Part shown: in pieces, positions 1 to 7,507 of the stretch
Numbering within the stretch: position 1 is the first letter of the stretch
Layout: the number at the start of each line of letters is the position of its first letter
Assembly (NCBI GenBank): GCA_028689585.1
Contig: JAQVCW010000025.1
Location: 1-53,564, forward strand
From: Lachnospiraceae bacterium
GTDB taxonomy: Bacteria > Bacillota > Clostridia > Lachnospirales > Lachnospiraceae
Length of the DNA stretch: 53,564 bases
Direction of reading: 5' to 3'
The notes under the pieces: generated by a model
What the model was told of the DNA's origin: nothing
The model's input: the letters and a program-made list of their open reading frames with translations, nothing else
The model's database searches: none
Program-made: the position numbers and the translations under genes

Positions 1-129
<129 letters not shown>

Positions 130-533
130 AAAATGCATTGTAACTCTTCGGCATCCATCACTCTTCGCTGCATTTCTGCAGAGAAGCCTGCGGCGCATCA
201 TGCACACAGCTTCGCTGGCGCCCAGCCGCTCTCGCGTCTGAGAAAACCATCTTAAGCCTGCTCGTTTCTGCATCTGCCAAAGTTTTCAATACGGTTTGAT
301 TTTTGGTCAAGATAACTACTTGGCTATCTATTTCCCTTTTTACTGTTGTTAGGTTGTGCTTTTCAGTCATTTCACAGCAGAACGAAGTTCTGTGCATTTC
401 CGCTTTAAAAGCGGCTGTGACTGAAAGTCACTGTCCTTAAAAATTAAAACTTGTTTAGAATTTTTCAAGGTTGTTTCACTGTTCAGTTATCAATGTACTC
501 TTTGGTTTGTTGTTGTCCGCTTCATCGGCGCAA
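130..533 (-). other. rRNA operon leader, about 400 nt
   Basis: This is the transcribed leader between the predicted rrn promoter and the 16S rRNA. It contains no convincing gene; the open frames here lack ribosome binding sites. It includes short GC-rich inverted stretches around 165-240 and a T-rich segment, consistent with RNase processing and antitermination elements of rRNA leaders, but I could not identify a specific boxA with certainty. Confidence 0.6.
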
Positions 534-540
534 CTTTGAT

Positions 541-569
541 ATAATATCATGTGTGCAATGTTTTGTCAA
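541..569 (-). promoter_or_regulatory. rrn operon sigma-A promoter
   Basis: On the minus strand a perfect -35 box TTGACA (564-569) is separated by 17 bp from a -10 box TATTAT (541-546). A T/A-rich stretch lies upstream at 570-602, resembling an UP element. The promoter faces the 16S rRNA about 410 bp downstream, with transcription predicted to start near 534. Confidence 0.8.
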
Positions 570-625
570 TAACTTTTTTATTTTATTTTTCTTTTTATTT
601 TTTCAGCTAGCAGGTCTTTTCCCGG

Positions 626-874
626 TTAAATAAAGGGAGTATCGCTTTTGTATCTTTGAGTTTTCCTTCCCGGATTACTGAGAAGCGTTTTATTTGCATA
701 TTCTTCTACAATTTCACACATCGCATTTTCCCACTCCTTCGTTATTTTAAACGGGCGCATCAACTCAATTTTTGATATGAAAACGGCACAAACATTCGGC
801 ACTTTCTCACCAGGATCTGTGATGTTTACCGTAATACAGGAACTGTTGCAGCGCACTCTTATCCAGACTTTCAT
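626..874 (-). CDS. Hypothetical protein, 82 aa
   Basis: This is a small open frame of 82 residues with mixed hydrophilic composition and a C-terminal basic tail. I do not recognise a family. The ribosome binding site upstream of the ATG is weak (GGATAG-like), and the gene lies between the rrn promoter and the YjbR gene without overlapping either. Amino acid composition looks protein-like (helical segments such as ITKEWENAMCEIVEEYANK), which favours a real gene or the remains of one. It could also be a chance frame. Confidence 0.4.
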   Translation of the reverse strand: MKVWIRVRCNSSCITVNITDPGEKVPNVCAVFISKIELMRPFKITKEWENAMCEIVEEYANKTLLSNPGRKTQRYKSDTPFI

Positions 875-909
875 ATTCTGATGTTCTATCCCGCTTATAT
901 CATAATTTC

Positions 910-1272
910 TTATTTCTTATCAATCAACTTGTAACTCATATCCAAAAAATCCAATATCTTTGCTTCGCTGATTGTCCCGTCCAACGGTATCGTAATCCAA
1001 TGCTGTTTATTCATATGATAGCCTGGGAAAAAACCTTTTGTCTGAAGCAGCAATCCGATCATTTCCGGATCGCACTTTATATCTATAATATCTACTTCCT
1101 CTGTTCCACCATCTAAACCCAGTTTATTTTTCGGTACATTCATAATGGCAGCATACCATTTATTGTTTTCTTTATGACGCAAAACTGCATATGTTGGATA
1201 CCTGCTCCAAAGATATTCCGGCTGCGTTCCATATATCTTTTTCACATAAGCAAAGATTTCTTCTCGTTTCAA
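910..1272 (-). CDS. MmcQ/YjbR family protein
   Basis: The product is 120 aa and matches the MmcQ/YjbR family of small single-domain proteins with a double-wing, CyaY-like fold that are often described as DNA-binding; their cellular role is not well defined. Family features are the N-terminal helix MKREEIFAYVKKIYG, the central Y(A/S)VLRHKENNKWYA strand pair, and the C-terminal HWITIPLDGT followed by a helix with LLDMSYKL-like character. Translation appears to begin at a TTG codon (1270-1272) preceded by AAAGGAG at good spacing. The start overlaps the 3' part of a truncated upstream frame (1172-1447). Family assignment is firm; function is not. Confidence 0.85.
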   Translation of the reverse strand: MKREEIFAYVKKIYGTQPEYLWSRYPTYAVLRHKENNKWYAAIMNVPKNKLGLDGGTEEVDIIDIKCDPEMIGLLLQTKGFFPGYHMNKQHWITIPLDGTISEAKILDFLDMSYKLIDKK

Positions 1273-1447
1273 TTTTTCTAATCTCCTTTAGCTTCACTGC
1301 ATCTTTATACTGGGGCAGGCTCTCTACGCGGGCTCTGATCTCCGGAGGATAAGATGCTATCATGCTCATCGGATTCTTATAGGCCGGAATCATGATGATG
1401 ATTGAAAATATCACACAAATTACAACACACTGAATCAGAAATAACAT
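1172..1447 (-). pseudogene. Truncated membrane protein, N-terminal fragment
   Basis: The frame opens with one hydrophobic segment (LFLIQCVVICVIFSIIIMIP), followed by PAYKNPMSMIASYPPEIRARVESLPQYKD. From memory, such a stretch occurs near the N-terminus of longer multi-spanning membrane proteins in Firmicutes. After about residue 58 the frame runs out of phase through the YjbR gene and has no membrane character. I infer a gene whose 3' part was deleted, leaving about 175 bp of genuine sequence (about 1272-1447). A functional 91-residue single-pass protein is less likely, because its C-terminal third would be entirely dual-coding. Confidence 0.5.
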
Positions 1448-1467
1448 ATCCGAGTCCTGCCTTCTCT

Positions 1468-1887
1468 TTAAAATTTACACATACAATGATCTGCATAATC
1501 GCAAAATCCATATCGTGAATATAAATCCTGTGCATCTTTTGTAAGCAGGAGGCCATATTGGTTCTTCAATCGTGGTTCCTGTTCCGTAATCCATTTTATC
1601 AATTTTTTGCCTAAGCCTATTTTTCTGTACTGCTCATCTACTATGACATCCGTCAAATAATACATCGTTGCAAAATCTGTAATGACTCTTGCGAATGCAA
1701 CGATGGTATCTATATTCTTATCAACAATTGCGAAACAACAGGAATTCTCTATCGACGCTCTTATAGTGTCAGCATCTCTGCTGTTTGCCCAGTAGGATTG
1801 CTGCAATAGATTATGAATATCCTGAATGTGCTGCAATATATATCTACTATCACTTATCTGTATATATTTTTCTAATTCCGCTTCCAT
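1468..1887 (-). CDS. GNAT family N-acetyltransferase
   Basis: The 139-residue protein has the GCN5-related acetyltransferase fold. The acetyl-CoA-binding motif A is visible as VIVDEQYRKIGLGKKLI at about residues 82-98 (R-x-x-G-x-G/A form), preceded by the beta-4 strand and followed by the motif B region ending in YSRYGF. It probably transfers an acetyl group from acetyl-CoA to a small molecule or protein amine; the substrate cannot be inferred. An AAAGGAG ribosome binding site precedes the ATG. It stands alone between the truncated membrane gene and a REP-like repeat. Confidence 0.88.
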   Translation of the reverse strand: MEAELEKYIQISDSRYILQHIQDIHNLLQQSYWANSRDADTIRASIENSCCFAIVDKNIDTIVAFARVITDFATMYYLTDVIVDEQYRKIGLGKKLIKWITEQEPRLKNQYGLLLTKDAQDLYSRYGFCDYADHCMCKF

Positions 1888-1949
1888 TTCAGCGACTCTC
1901 CTTTACTGCAATGCATTTTCAACTATGCTTTCTTCCTTTCACTTCAGAT

Positions 1950-1998
1950 TTCGCCAAGAACCGTCCCTCTCTCACGCCAGGAACCGTCCCTCACTCAA
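1950..1998 (-). repeat. Two REP-like GGGACGGTTC units at a stop codon
   Basis: On the minus strand the sequence GAGTGAGGGACGGTTCCTGG, then a second GAGGGACGGTTCTTGGCG unit about 23 bp later, follow the CmpB-type gene. The TGA in the first unit (1991-1993) is that gene's stop codon. The same unit recurs four times after fumB at 3511-3645. This resembles short palindromic intergenic repeats found in clostridia. Confidence 0.75.
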
Positions 1999-2926
1999 AT
2001 TTCGCTTTTACTTTTTTCTTTTTAATCTCATTCTTCAGCTCTGCAATTTGAACTTTGTCTTTTTCGTTCATTTCCAGCAGTTGTATCAATTCATCCTGCA
2101 TTTTAATAATATCGCTTTTCACTGCCCCTGAACCTTCAAGAACAGAAGCAAGATTTTCTTTTTCCTCCACAATGAACTCTGCCAGCTCATTTTTCTTCTT
2201 CTCTGCCTTCGCACGCAGCTGTTCTGTCTCCAGTCTCACTTCTTCCAGCTTTTTAGAAATACGCTCCGTCTTATAAATAACATCCGGATATGCATTGACA
2301 ATACGCTGGTGTAAAACAGATTTGTTACTGAGAAGCATTCGAACTTCTTTGCTTACAGCCTCTGTGTTATCCGCCTCACTATTTTCTACGCTAACCTTAA
2401 TCAGTTTCATAATCAGACGCGATACCACTGAATCTGTCATAAATATAGCCACCAATACCACCGTGCAGATATGCCGGGCCATCTCTGTCATGTGCCCAAA
2501 CAACCCAAAAAAGAACGGATCCATTATTTTCACAATGACTGTTCCGCCAATTCCGAATAAAATCAGATTGCCAATCCAGATTCTCCCGTTTAAATTCATT
2601 GGCTTCTGACTATAATCCCACCACCTGGCATGATATTTTTTCTCCATATAATAGCTGGCAATATACTCTATTGCACCACAGACAAAAAAAGAAATCACAA
2701 AGGTCATTCCATAGGAGCTTTCGAAGTTTGAAATACCGCCTACTGCAATCGTTACCAGAACTGCACCGGTTCCATAGATCGGACAGTACGGACCAATCAA
2801 AAAACCACGGTTAATAAACCGATGAAACTGAATGTACTTAAGAGTCACTTCCGTACACCAGCCAAGGAATGAGAACACGAAAAACAATAGTACAAAATTG
2901 CAGATTACATCGAATAAATTTATCAT
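1991..2926 (-). CDS. CmpB-type membrane protein (putative ABC-transporter type IV)
   Basis: The 311-residue protein has an N-terminal membrane half and a soluble C-terminal half. The first 175 residues hold about five hydrophobic segments and the motifs FSFLGWCTEV, NRGFLIGPYCPIYGTGA and ARWWDYS, which define the CmpB-like family (PF06541) in Firmicutes. From about residue 205 it continues as a charged, predicted coiled coil ending KNEIKKKKVKAKFE. The family is annotated as a putative ABC permease, but no ATPase lies next to it and its biochemical role is unknown. The ATG follows GGGCGGGAAGTAATT. Its last codon and stop are supplied by a REP-like repeat. Confidence 0.85.
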   Translation of the reverse strand: MINLFDVICNFVLLFFVFSFLGWCTEVTLKYIQFHRFINRGFLIGPYCPIYGTGAVLVTIAVGGISNFESSYGMTFVISFFVCGAIEYIASYYMEKKYHARWWDYSQKPMNLNGRIWIGNLILFGIGGTVIVKIMDPFFFGLFGHMTEMARHICTVVLVAIFMTDSVVSRLIMKLIKVSVENSEADNTEAVSKEVRMLLSNKSVLHQRIVNAYPDVIYKTERISKKLEEVRLETEQLRAKAEKKKNELAEFIVEEKENLASVLEGSGAVKSDIIKMQDELIQLLEMNEKDKVQIAELKNEIKKKKVKAKFE

Positions 2927-3042
2927 AATTACTTCCCGCCCTTTGATTATTATAATACGTTCTGTCCTCTATTTTAACCGAAACACTGGAGAAGAACAAT
3001 AGTAAGTCACAAATTTATGGGTTCTTAGTTTCCATTGACAAA

Positions 3043-3094
3043 ACCGGAAGCCATATTCCAATCCACCTCATGGGTTTGGAATACAGCTCCCGGT
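3043..3094 (-). terminator. Rho-independent terminator after the PQ-loop-like gene
   Basis: On the minus strand an imperfect stem of about 19 bp pairs ACCGGGAGC-TATTCCAA with TTGGAATA-GCTTCCGGT across a 14-nt loop. It is followed by TTTTGTC, about 30 bp after the stop codon at 3125. Confidence 0.65.
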
Positions 3095-3124
3095 CTTTGA
3101 TTTTTGTATTAATTGTGTTCTCGC

Positions 3125-3433
3125 TTATTTCTGCTGCTCTCTCTCCTGATCCAGCTTTTTATTTCTCATATAGAGTCCCATATCAATGGAAATCTCCACA
3201 ATGTTCAGCACATAGAAGAACCAGCTCAGATAAAACAGCCAGTCCAGGCTCCCCGCGGCATTCTGCCACAAAAGGACCTTACGTGCAATACCGAATACAT
3301 AACCAATCCAGATAAAAAATTCGAAAAACAGGCTCTTTCCCTTCGCAGTCCTGGAGATCCAGGATTTGCGGATAGAAATCGGCCAGGACAGGCCAAAGCA
3401 AAGTATCATTAACGCTTCTAATAAGTCAGTCAT
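3125..3433 (-). CDS. Small membrane protein, PQ-loop/SemiSWEET-like
   Basis: The product has 102 residues with three predicted membrane segments (about 5-20, 37-55 and 63-85) and a charged C-terminal tail. The N-terminal pattern ALMILCFGLSWPISIRKSW followed by SRTAKGKSLFFEFFIWIGY resembles the first helix and loop of PQ-loop proteins: a conserved proline-containing first helix, then a short loop with a Gly-Lys-Ser element. SemiSWEET transporters have the same three-helix size and move small sugars as dimers. The family is widespread in Clostridia as a conserved hypothetical, so transport is only suggested. GGGAGATTATT precedes the ATG. Confidence 0.6.
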   Translation of the reverse strand: MTDLLEALMILCFGLSWPISIRKSWISRTAKGKSLFFEFFIWIGYVFGIARKVLLWQNAAGSLDWLFYLSWFFYVLNIVEISIDMGLYMRNKKLDQEREQQK

Positions 3434-3510
3434 AATAATCTCCCAATTTACTCTATTTTTAGTTTTCTATTACAGAAAACAGATCAACTCTTTCCTTTTT
3501 TGAAGTCACC

Positions 3511-3645
3511 TGCCGGGAACGCTGTCTCTCAAGCTTCCTCTCCGGATTCACCGGGAACCGTCACTCTGTCACTGCTCTCCAGCTTCACCGAGAACCGTCC
3601 CTCTGCCACTGCCCTCCGGCTTCGCCGGGAACCGTCCCTCACTCA
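3511..3645 (-). repeat. Four tandem about 37-bp REP-like units after fumB
   Basis: On the minus strand, starting at the fumB stop codon, four units run in tandem with a period near 37 bp. Each has GAGGGACGGTTC or a variant followed by a small hairpin such as CCGGCGAAGCCGG. The unit nearest fumB (about 3606-3645) is best preserved; the next (3569-3605) and third (3531-3568) carry a few changes, and the fourth (3511-3530) is decayed. The compact stems may cap the 3' end of the operon mRNA, but no T-run follows. Confidence 0.8.
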
Positions 3646-4196
3646 CTGCCTTTCAAATACGCTGCACGGCCTTCTTCGTAAAGGTTATTTCCTTCGCTGT
3701 CGATAATGACCACCAGAGGCATTTCCTCCACATACAGTTTCCGGAGTGCTTCTGCTCCCAGATCTTCATATGCAATCAGCTCTGCTTTTTTGATGCATTT
3801 CGCCAGCAGCGCTCCGGCTCCGCCAATGGCGCCGAAATAAACTCCGCTGTATTTTTTCATGGCTTCGATCACTTCCGGCAGACGGGCCCCCTTGCCAATC
3901 ATGCCTCTGGCCCCTACTGACATCATGGTTGGTGCATAGGCATCCATCCGTCCGCTGGTGGTAGGACCTGCAGAACCGATGACCTGTCCGGGCTTTGCCG
4001 GGGTAGGTCCCACATAATAAATGGTGGCATCCGTGGGATCAAATGGGATCTTTTCACCCTTCGCCAGTGCTTCACACATTCTCTTGTGTCCGGCATCTCT
4101 GGAAGTATAAATGGTTCCGGTCAGATAGACAGTATCTCCGGCATGAAGTGTTTTTGCCAGTTCTTTGGTCAATGGCAGTTGAATGTGTTTTTCCAT
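3639..4196 (-). CDS. fumB: Fumarate hydratase class I, beta subunit
   Basis: This 185-residue protein is the C-terminal catalytic half of an iron-sulfur fumarase, which in anaerobes is often split into alpha and beta chains. The diagnostic YVGPTPAKPGQVIGSAGPTTSGRMD segment (about residues 60-85) and the later GGAGALLAKCIKKAE are present. With the alpha chain it interconverts malate and fumarate in the cytoplasm. The start ATG abuts the alpha stop codon (TAAATG), so the two are translationally coupled. It is the last gene of the eleven-gene redox operon and supplies the fumarate reductase substrate. The symbol follows position; fumB, fumA-beta and ttdB naming vary. Confidence 0.93.
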   Translation of the reverse strand: MEKHIQLPLTKELAKTLHAGDTVYLTGTIYTSRDAGHKRMCEALAKGEKIPFDPTDATIYYVGPTPAKPGQVIGSAGPTTSGRMDAYAPTMMSVGARGMIGKGARLPEVIEAMKKYSGVYFGAIGGAGALLAKCIKKAELIAYEDLGAEALRKLYVEEMPLVVIIDSEGNNLYEEGRAAYLKGSE

Positions 4197-5039
4197 TTAA
4201 ATCACCTCCGTTTTATGACGGGTCACATGGCAGTTGATATTGATTGCACACGGCATCCCGGCAATGTGGGTCGGCATTGTTTCAATGTTCAGGCCAATCG
4301 CGGTCGTCTTTCCGCCAAAGCCCTGAGGTCCGATGCCAAGCTGATTGATCTTTTCCAGCATTTCCACTTCCAGATCCGCATAATAGGGATCCGCATTGGA
4401 GGAATCCAGCGGACGCATCAGCGCTTTTTTCGCCAGCAGCGCCGCCTTGTCAAAGGTGCCGCCAATACCCACGCCAACTACCATTGGTGGACATGGATTC
4501 GGACCTGCCGTCTCCACCGTCTCAATGATAAAATCCTTGATTCCCTGCAGTCCTGCAGATGGTTTAAACATACGGATTGCGCTCATATTTTCGCTGCCAA
4601 AGCCCTTCGGTCCGACCGTAATTTTAATCTCTTCTCCCGGAACGATCTCCGTATAGATCATAGCCGGTGTATTATCTCCGGTATTGCCCCGGCGAACCGG
4701 ATCCTTTACCACTGATTTTCTCAGATATCCCTTATCATAGCCCCGGCGCACGCCTTCATTGACCGCCTCATCCAAAGCAAGGCCTGCAATATGTACATCC
4801 TGACCGATTTCCAGGAACACACACGCCATGCCGGTATCCTGACAGATCGGCACGCACTGCTCATCTGCGATCTCAAAATTCTGCACAATCTTATCCAGCA
4901 CTCCCTGGGCAATCTCCCAGTCCTCGCAGGCTCTGCAGTTCTTGATCGCACATTTCACATCCTCCGGAAGATGCTCATTCGCCGCAATACAAAGCCGTTC
5001 CACTACATCCGTAATCTGACTAGCCTGAATTTCCCGCAT
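4197..5039 (-). CDS. fumA: Fumarate hydratase class I, alpha subunit
   Basis: The 280-residue protein is the N-terminal iron-sulfur half of a class I fumarase. It carries the cluster-binding region around VPICQDTGMACVFLEIG (about residues 62-78), RRGNTGDNTPAMIYTEIVPG, and the NPCPPMVVGVGIGGTFDKAA motif near residues 180-200. The oxygen-sensitive 4Fe-4S cluster would act as Lewis acid in the hydration of fumarate. AGGAGGAGAAT precedes the ATG. A 152-bp gap separates it from frdA and contains no gene. A tartrate dehydratase assignment is possible by sequence alone, but its position next to fumarate reductase favours fumarase. Confidence 0.93.
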   Translation of the reverse strand: MREIQASQITDVVERLCIAANEHLPEDVKCAIKNCRACEDWEIAQGVLDKIVQNFEIADEQCVPICQDTGMACVFLEIGQDVHIAGLALDEAVNEGVRRGYDKGYLRKSVVKDPVRRGNTGDNTPAMIYTEIVPGEEIKITVGPKGFGSENMSAIRMFKPSAGLQGIKDFIIETVETAGPNPCPPMVVGVGIGGTFDKAALLAKKALMRPLDSSNADPYYADLEVEMLEKINQLGIGPQGFGGKTTAIGLNIETMPTHIAGMPCAININCHVTRHKTEVI

Positions 5040-5191
5040 ATTCTCCTCCTCATATCCTAGAAATTTTCTAAAACCCTTCTCATGTGCCGCTCACACGCTT
5101 CGCATGGCGCTATGGAATGCGGCCGGCTTTGTATTCTATACCGCCTTTGACACACTCCTGCGGCACACGCACCAGCTATTTGCCCTGTCCA

Positions 5192-6793
5192 TTATCTCTC
5201 ATGTCTCGCATAATTCGGCAGCAGCATTGGTGACACATCCTCTGATTCGATTGCGGCCGCCTTCAGCTCCTGAGCATATTTTACCACATGCTCCAGCGTC
5301 ATGCTACCCAGTTCGGTCTCTTTTGCCTTTTTTGCAGCCGCTTTTCCGGCATTCCGGCCAAATACGATAATATCCAGCAGAGAATTGCCCATCAGACGGT
5401 TGCGTCCGTGGATACCGCCTACCGCTTCTCCGGCTACCAGCAGATTGTCGATTGCCTTCGTAAATCCATCTCCGCTGATTTCCAGACCGCCATTCTGATA
5501 ATGCAGGGTCGGATAGATCAAAATCGGTTCTTTTCTCATATCAATGTCATAATTCAGATACATACGCAGCATGGCAGGAATTCTGGCCTCAATGGTGCCT
5601 TCTCCATGAAGCTGCTCGATCATAGGAGTATCCAGCCATATCCCGCTGCCCAGAGGAGTGGTCACTCCTTTTCCTCTTTCGCTGCATTCCCGGATAATGG
5701 AAGCCGCGGATACGTCACGGGTCTCCAGCGGATGCATAAATGCCACACCGTCCACATTCACCAGCATTGCGCCAAGAGAACGTACCTTTTCGGTTACCAG
5801 CGCTCCAAAGATCTGAGAAGGATAAGCCACTCCGGTAGGATGATACTGGATCGTATCCTGATACAGCAGCGGTGCTCCGGCACGATATCCCAGAACCAGG
5901 CCATCTGCAGTAGCTCCGTAGTGATTGGAGGTGGGGAAGTGCTGATAATGCAGTCTGCCCGCACCGCCGGTGGCAATGATCACAGTCTTTGCTCTGGCTA
6001 CCATATAATCTCCGGTCTCCATATTCAAAAGGATGGCTCCTGCCGCCTGGCCCTTATCATCCTTGATCAGTTCTACAGCGGAAGTAAATTCCACCACCGG
6101 GATTTTCCGGTTGATGACTTCATCCCGAAGGGTACGCATGATCTCCGCACCGGAATAATCCTTGCAGGCATGCATTCTTTTTCTGGAGGTTCCGCCGCCA
6201 TGGGTGGTGACCATCTCGCCGTCTTCTTTTTTATCAAACATCACGCCCAGCTCATTCAGCCATTTGATGGCATCCGGAGCTTCCATGACCAGACGTTTCA
6301 GCAGCTCGGGCCGGGCTGCGAAATGTCCGCCGCCAAAAGCGTCCAGATAATGCTGCATCGGAGAATCATTTTCTTTATCTGCTGCCTGGATGCCGCCCTC
6401 TGCCATCATGGTATTGGCATCGCCGATCCGAAGCTTGGTCACGATCATCACATCCGCACCGGCTTCGTTGGCTTCGATGGCTGCCGAAGCTCCGGCCCCG
6501 CCGCCGCCGATGATCAGTACATCCGTATCATAATCAATTTTATTCAGATCCAGATCCACACCCAGCAGACGGCTGTTGGAATGAAGCAGGTGGCTTAACT
6601 CCGCCGGAGCCTTTTCCCCTTTATTCGGACCGATCTTAATTTCTGCAAATCCTTCTTTCCGGTAATCCGGATGAAATTTCTGAAGGAGGGTATCCTTTTC
6701 TTCTGCTGTCATTCTTCTTGGCTCCATGCCAAGTCTCTCTGCTCTGGTGGCTTCTACTTTTTTCACGGAAGCCTGCATATTTTCTGTATACAT
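5192..6793 (-). CDS. frdA: Soluble fumarate reductase flavoprotein subunit (FrdA/TfrA-like)
   Basis: The 533-residue flavoprotein belongs to the succinate dehydrogenase/fumarate reductase family. After a 70-residue extension, the FAD-binding DVLIIGGGGAGASAAIEANEAG lies near residues 90-112. The substrate-domain HPTG, the GIWLDTP loop and the C-terminal GGIHGRNRLMGNSLLD are intact. At the position where quinone-linked enzymes have a His carrying covalent FAD (SHT), this protein has ANT, so FAD is probably bound non-covalently. It would reduce fumarate to succinate in the cytoplasm; no membrane-anchor genes exist here. Family knowledge links it to TfrA of methanogens. L-aspartate oxidase is unlikely, given frdB and fumarase as neighbours. 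Confidence 0.9.
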   Translation of the reverse strand: MYTENMQASVKKVEATRAERLGMEPRRMTAEEKDTLLQKFHPDYRKEGFAEIKIGPNKGEKAPAELSHLLHSNSRLLGVDLDLNKIDYDTDVLIIGGGGAGASAAIEANEAGADVMIVTKLRIGDANTMMAEGGIQAADKENDSPMQHYLDAFGGGHFAARPELLKRLVMEAPDAIKWLNELGVMFDKKEDGEMVTTHGGGTSRKRMHACKDYSGAEIMRTLRDEVINRKIPVVEFTSAVELIKDDKGQAAGAILLNMETGDYMVARAKTVIIATGGAGRLHYQHFPTSNHYGATADGLVLGYRAGAPLLYQDTIQYHPTGVAYPSQIFGALVTEKVRSLGAMLVNVDGVAFMHPLETRDVSAASIIRECSERGKGVTTPLGSGIWLDTPMIEQLHGEGTIEARIPAMLRMYLNYDIDMRKEPILIYPTLHYQNGGLEISGDGFTKAIDNLLVAGEAVGGIHGRNRLMGNSLLDIIVFGRNAGKAAAKKAKETELGSMTLEHVVKYAQELKAAAIESEDVSPMLLPNYARHER

Positions 6794-6804
6794 TTTCGTC
6801 CCTC

Positions 6805-7479
6805 CTACTCCTCTATGTCACGGGTGTTGTAAAGCTCCTGCATTTCGGCGATCGGCTTCTGCATAATCTGCTCAACCAACTGATCGTAATCGCCATGCTT
6901 AATCTCTTCCACACGTTTTTTCAGATGCTCTGTCTCTTTTGCAATGTACTTTCCGGTGAGACGTCTGGCCAGAACCCCTACCATCGGGTGGGAAATACCT
7001 GCAGGACATCGGGTGGAACAGCAGCCGCAGCCTACACAGTCAAAGGACTCTTCCGCACATTTTTCAAATTCGCCCCGCTGTGCATACGCAATATACTGCA
7101 TTACGTTCAGCCCCTGGGTACATGCCTTGGTACAGGCATTACATCCGATACAACTGTAGATTTCCGGATAGAGCTCCATCATAATCTGCTCGGTAGGTTT
7201 GATCTCATTGATATCGTAAGTTCTTTTATCCGTAGGGAAGAATGGAATGCTGGCTACATACATGCCTTCCTCTACCTGAGTCTGACAGGCCAGACAGGTC
7301 TTCAGTTCATTTTTCCCTTTAATTCTGTAAATCGTGGCACAGGCTCCACAGAAGCCATGGCGGCAGCCGCAGCCCCGCTTTAAGGTGTAGCCGGCATATT
7401 CCATTGCTGTCATAATGGTCAGATCTGCCGGTACACTGTATTTTTTACCGTAAAAATATACGTTTACCATTTTCTGCAT
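6805..7479 (-). CDS. frdB: Fumarate reductase iron-sulfur subunit (FrdB/TfrB N-terminal-like)
   Basis: The 224-residue protein carries an N-terminal plant-type 2Fe-2S domain (CGCRHGFCGAC, final Cys in LACQ) and two 4Fe-4S motifs, CIGCNACTKAC and CVGCGCCSTRC. It would pass electrons to the FrdA flavin. The third cluster has four Cys rather than the three typical of a 3Fe-4S site, unlike quinone-linked FrdB. Methanogen TfrB continues into an HdrB-like domain; here that domain is absent and a separate HdrB is encoded in the same operon. An upstream ATG at 7494 is in frame, but AGGAGCGAAAAG placed seven bases before 7479 favours this start. Confidence 0.9.
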   Translation of the reverse strand: MQKMVNVYFYGKKYSVPADLTIMTAMEYAGYTLKRGCGCRHGFCGACATIYRIKGKNELKTCLACQTQVEEGMYVASIPFFPTDKRTYDINEIKPTEQIMMELYPEIYSCIGCNACTKACTQGLNVMQYIAYAQRGEFEKCAEESFDCVGCGCCSTRCPAGISHPMVGVLARRLTGKYIAKETEHLKKRVEEIKHGDYDQLVEQIMQKPIAEMQELYNTRDIEE

Positions 7480-7507
7480 CTTTTCGCTCCTCATCCTTTC
7501 TCAACTG

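Noticed and set aside
158-397. 79-residue frame in the rRNA leader
   Set aside because: It lies in the transcribed rrn leader, has no ribosome binding site, and its composition follows RNA structure.
5288-6598. 436-residue plus-strand open frame opposite frdA
   Set aside because: A shadow of the GC-biased frdA coding strand; low-complexity in His and Gln, no ribosome binding site and no family resemblance.
5192-6793. L-aspartate oxidase (NadB) identity for the flavoprotein
   Set aside because: No nadA or nadC nearby, an FrdB-like partner is directly upstream, and fumarase is downstream.
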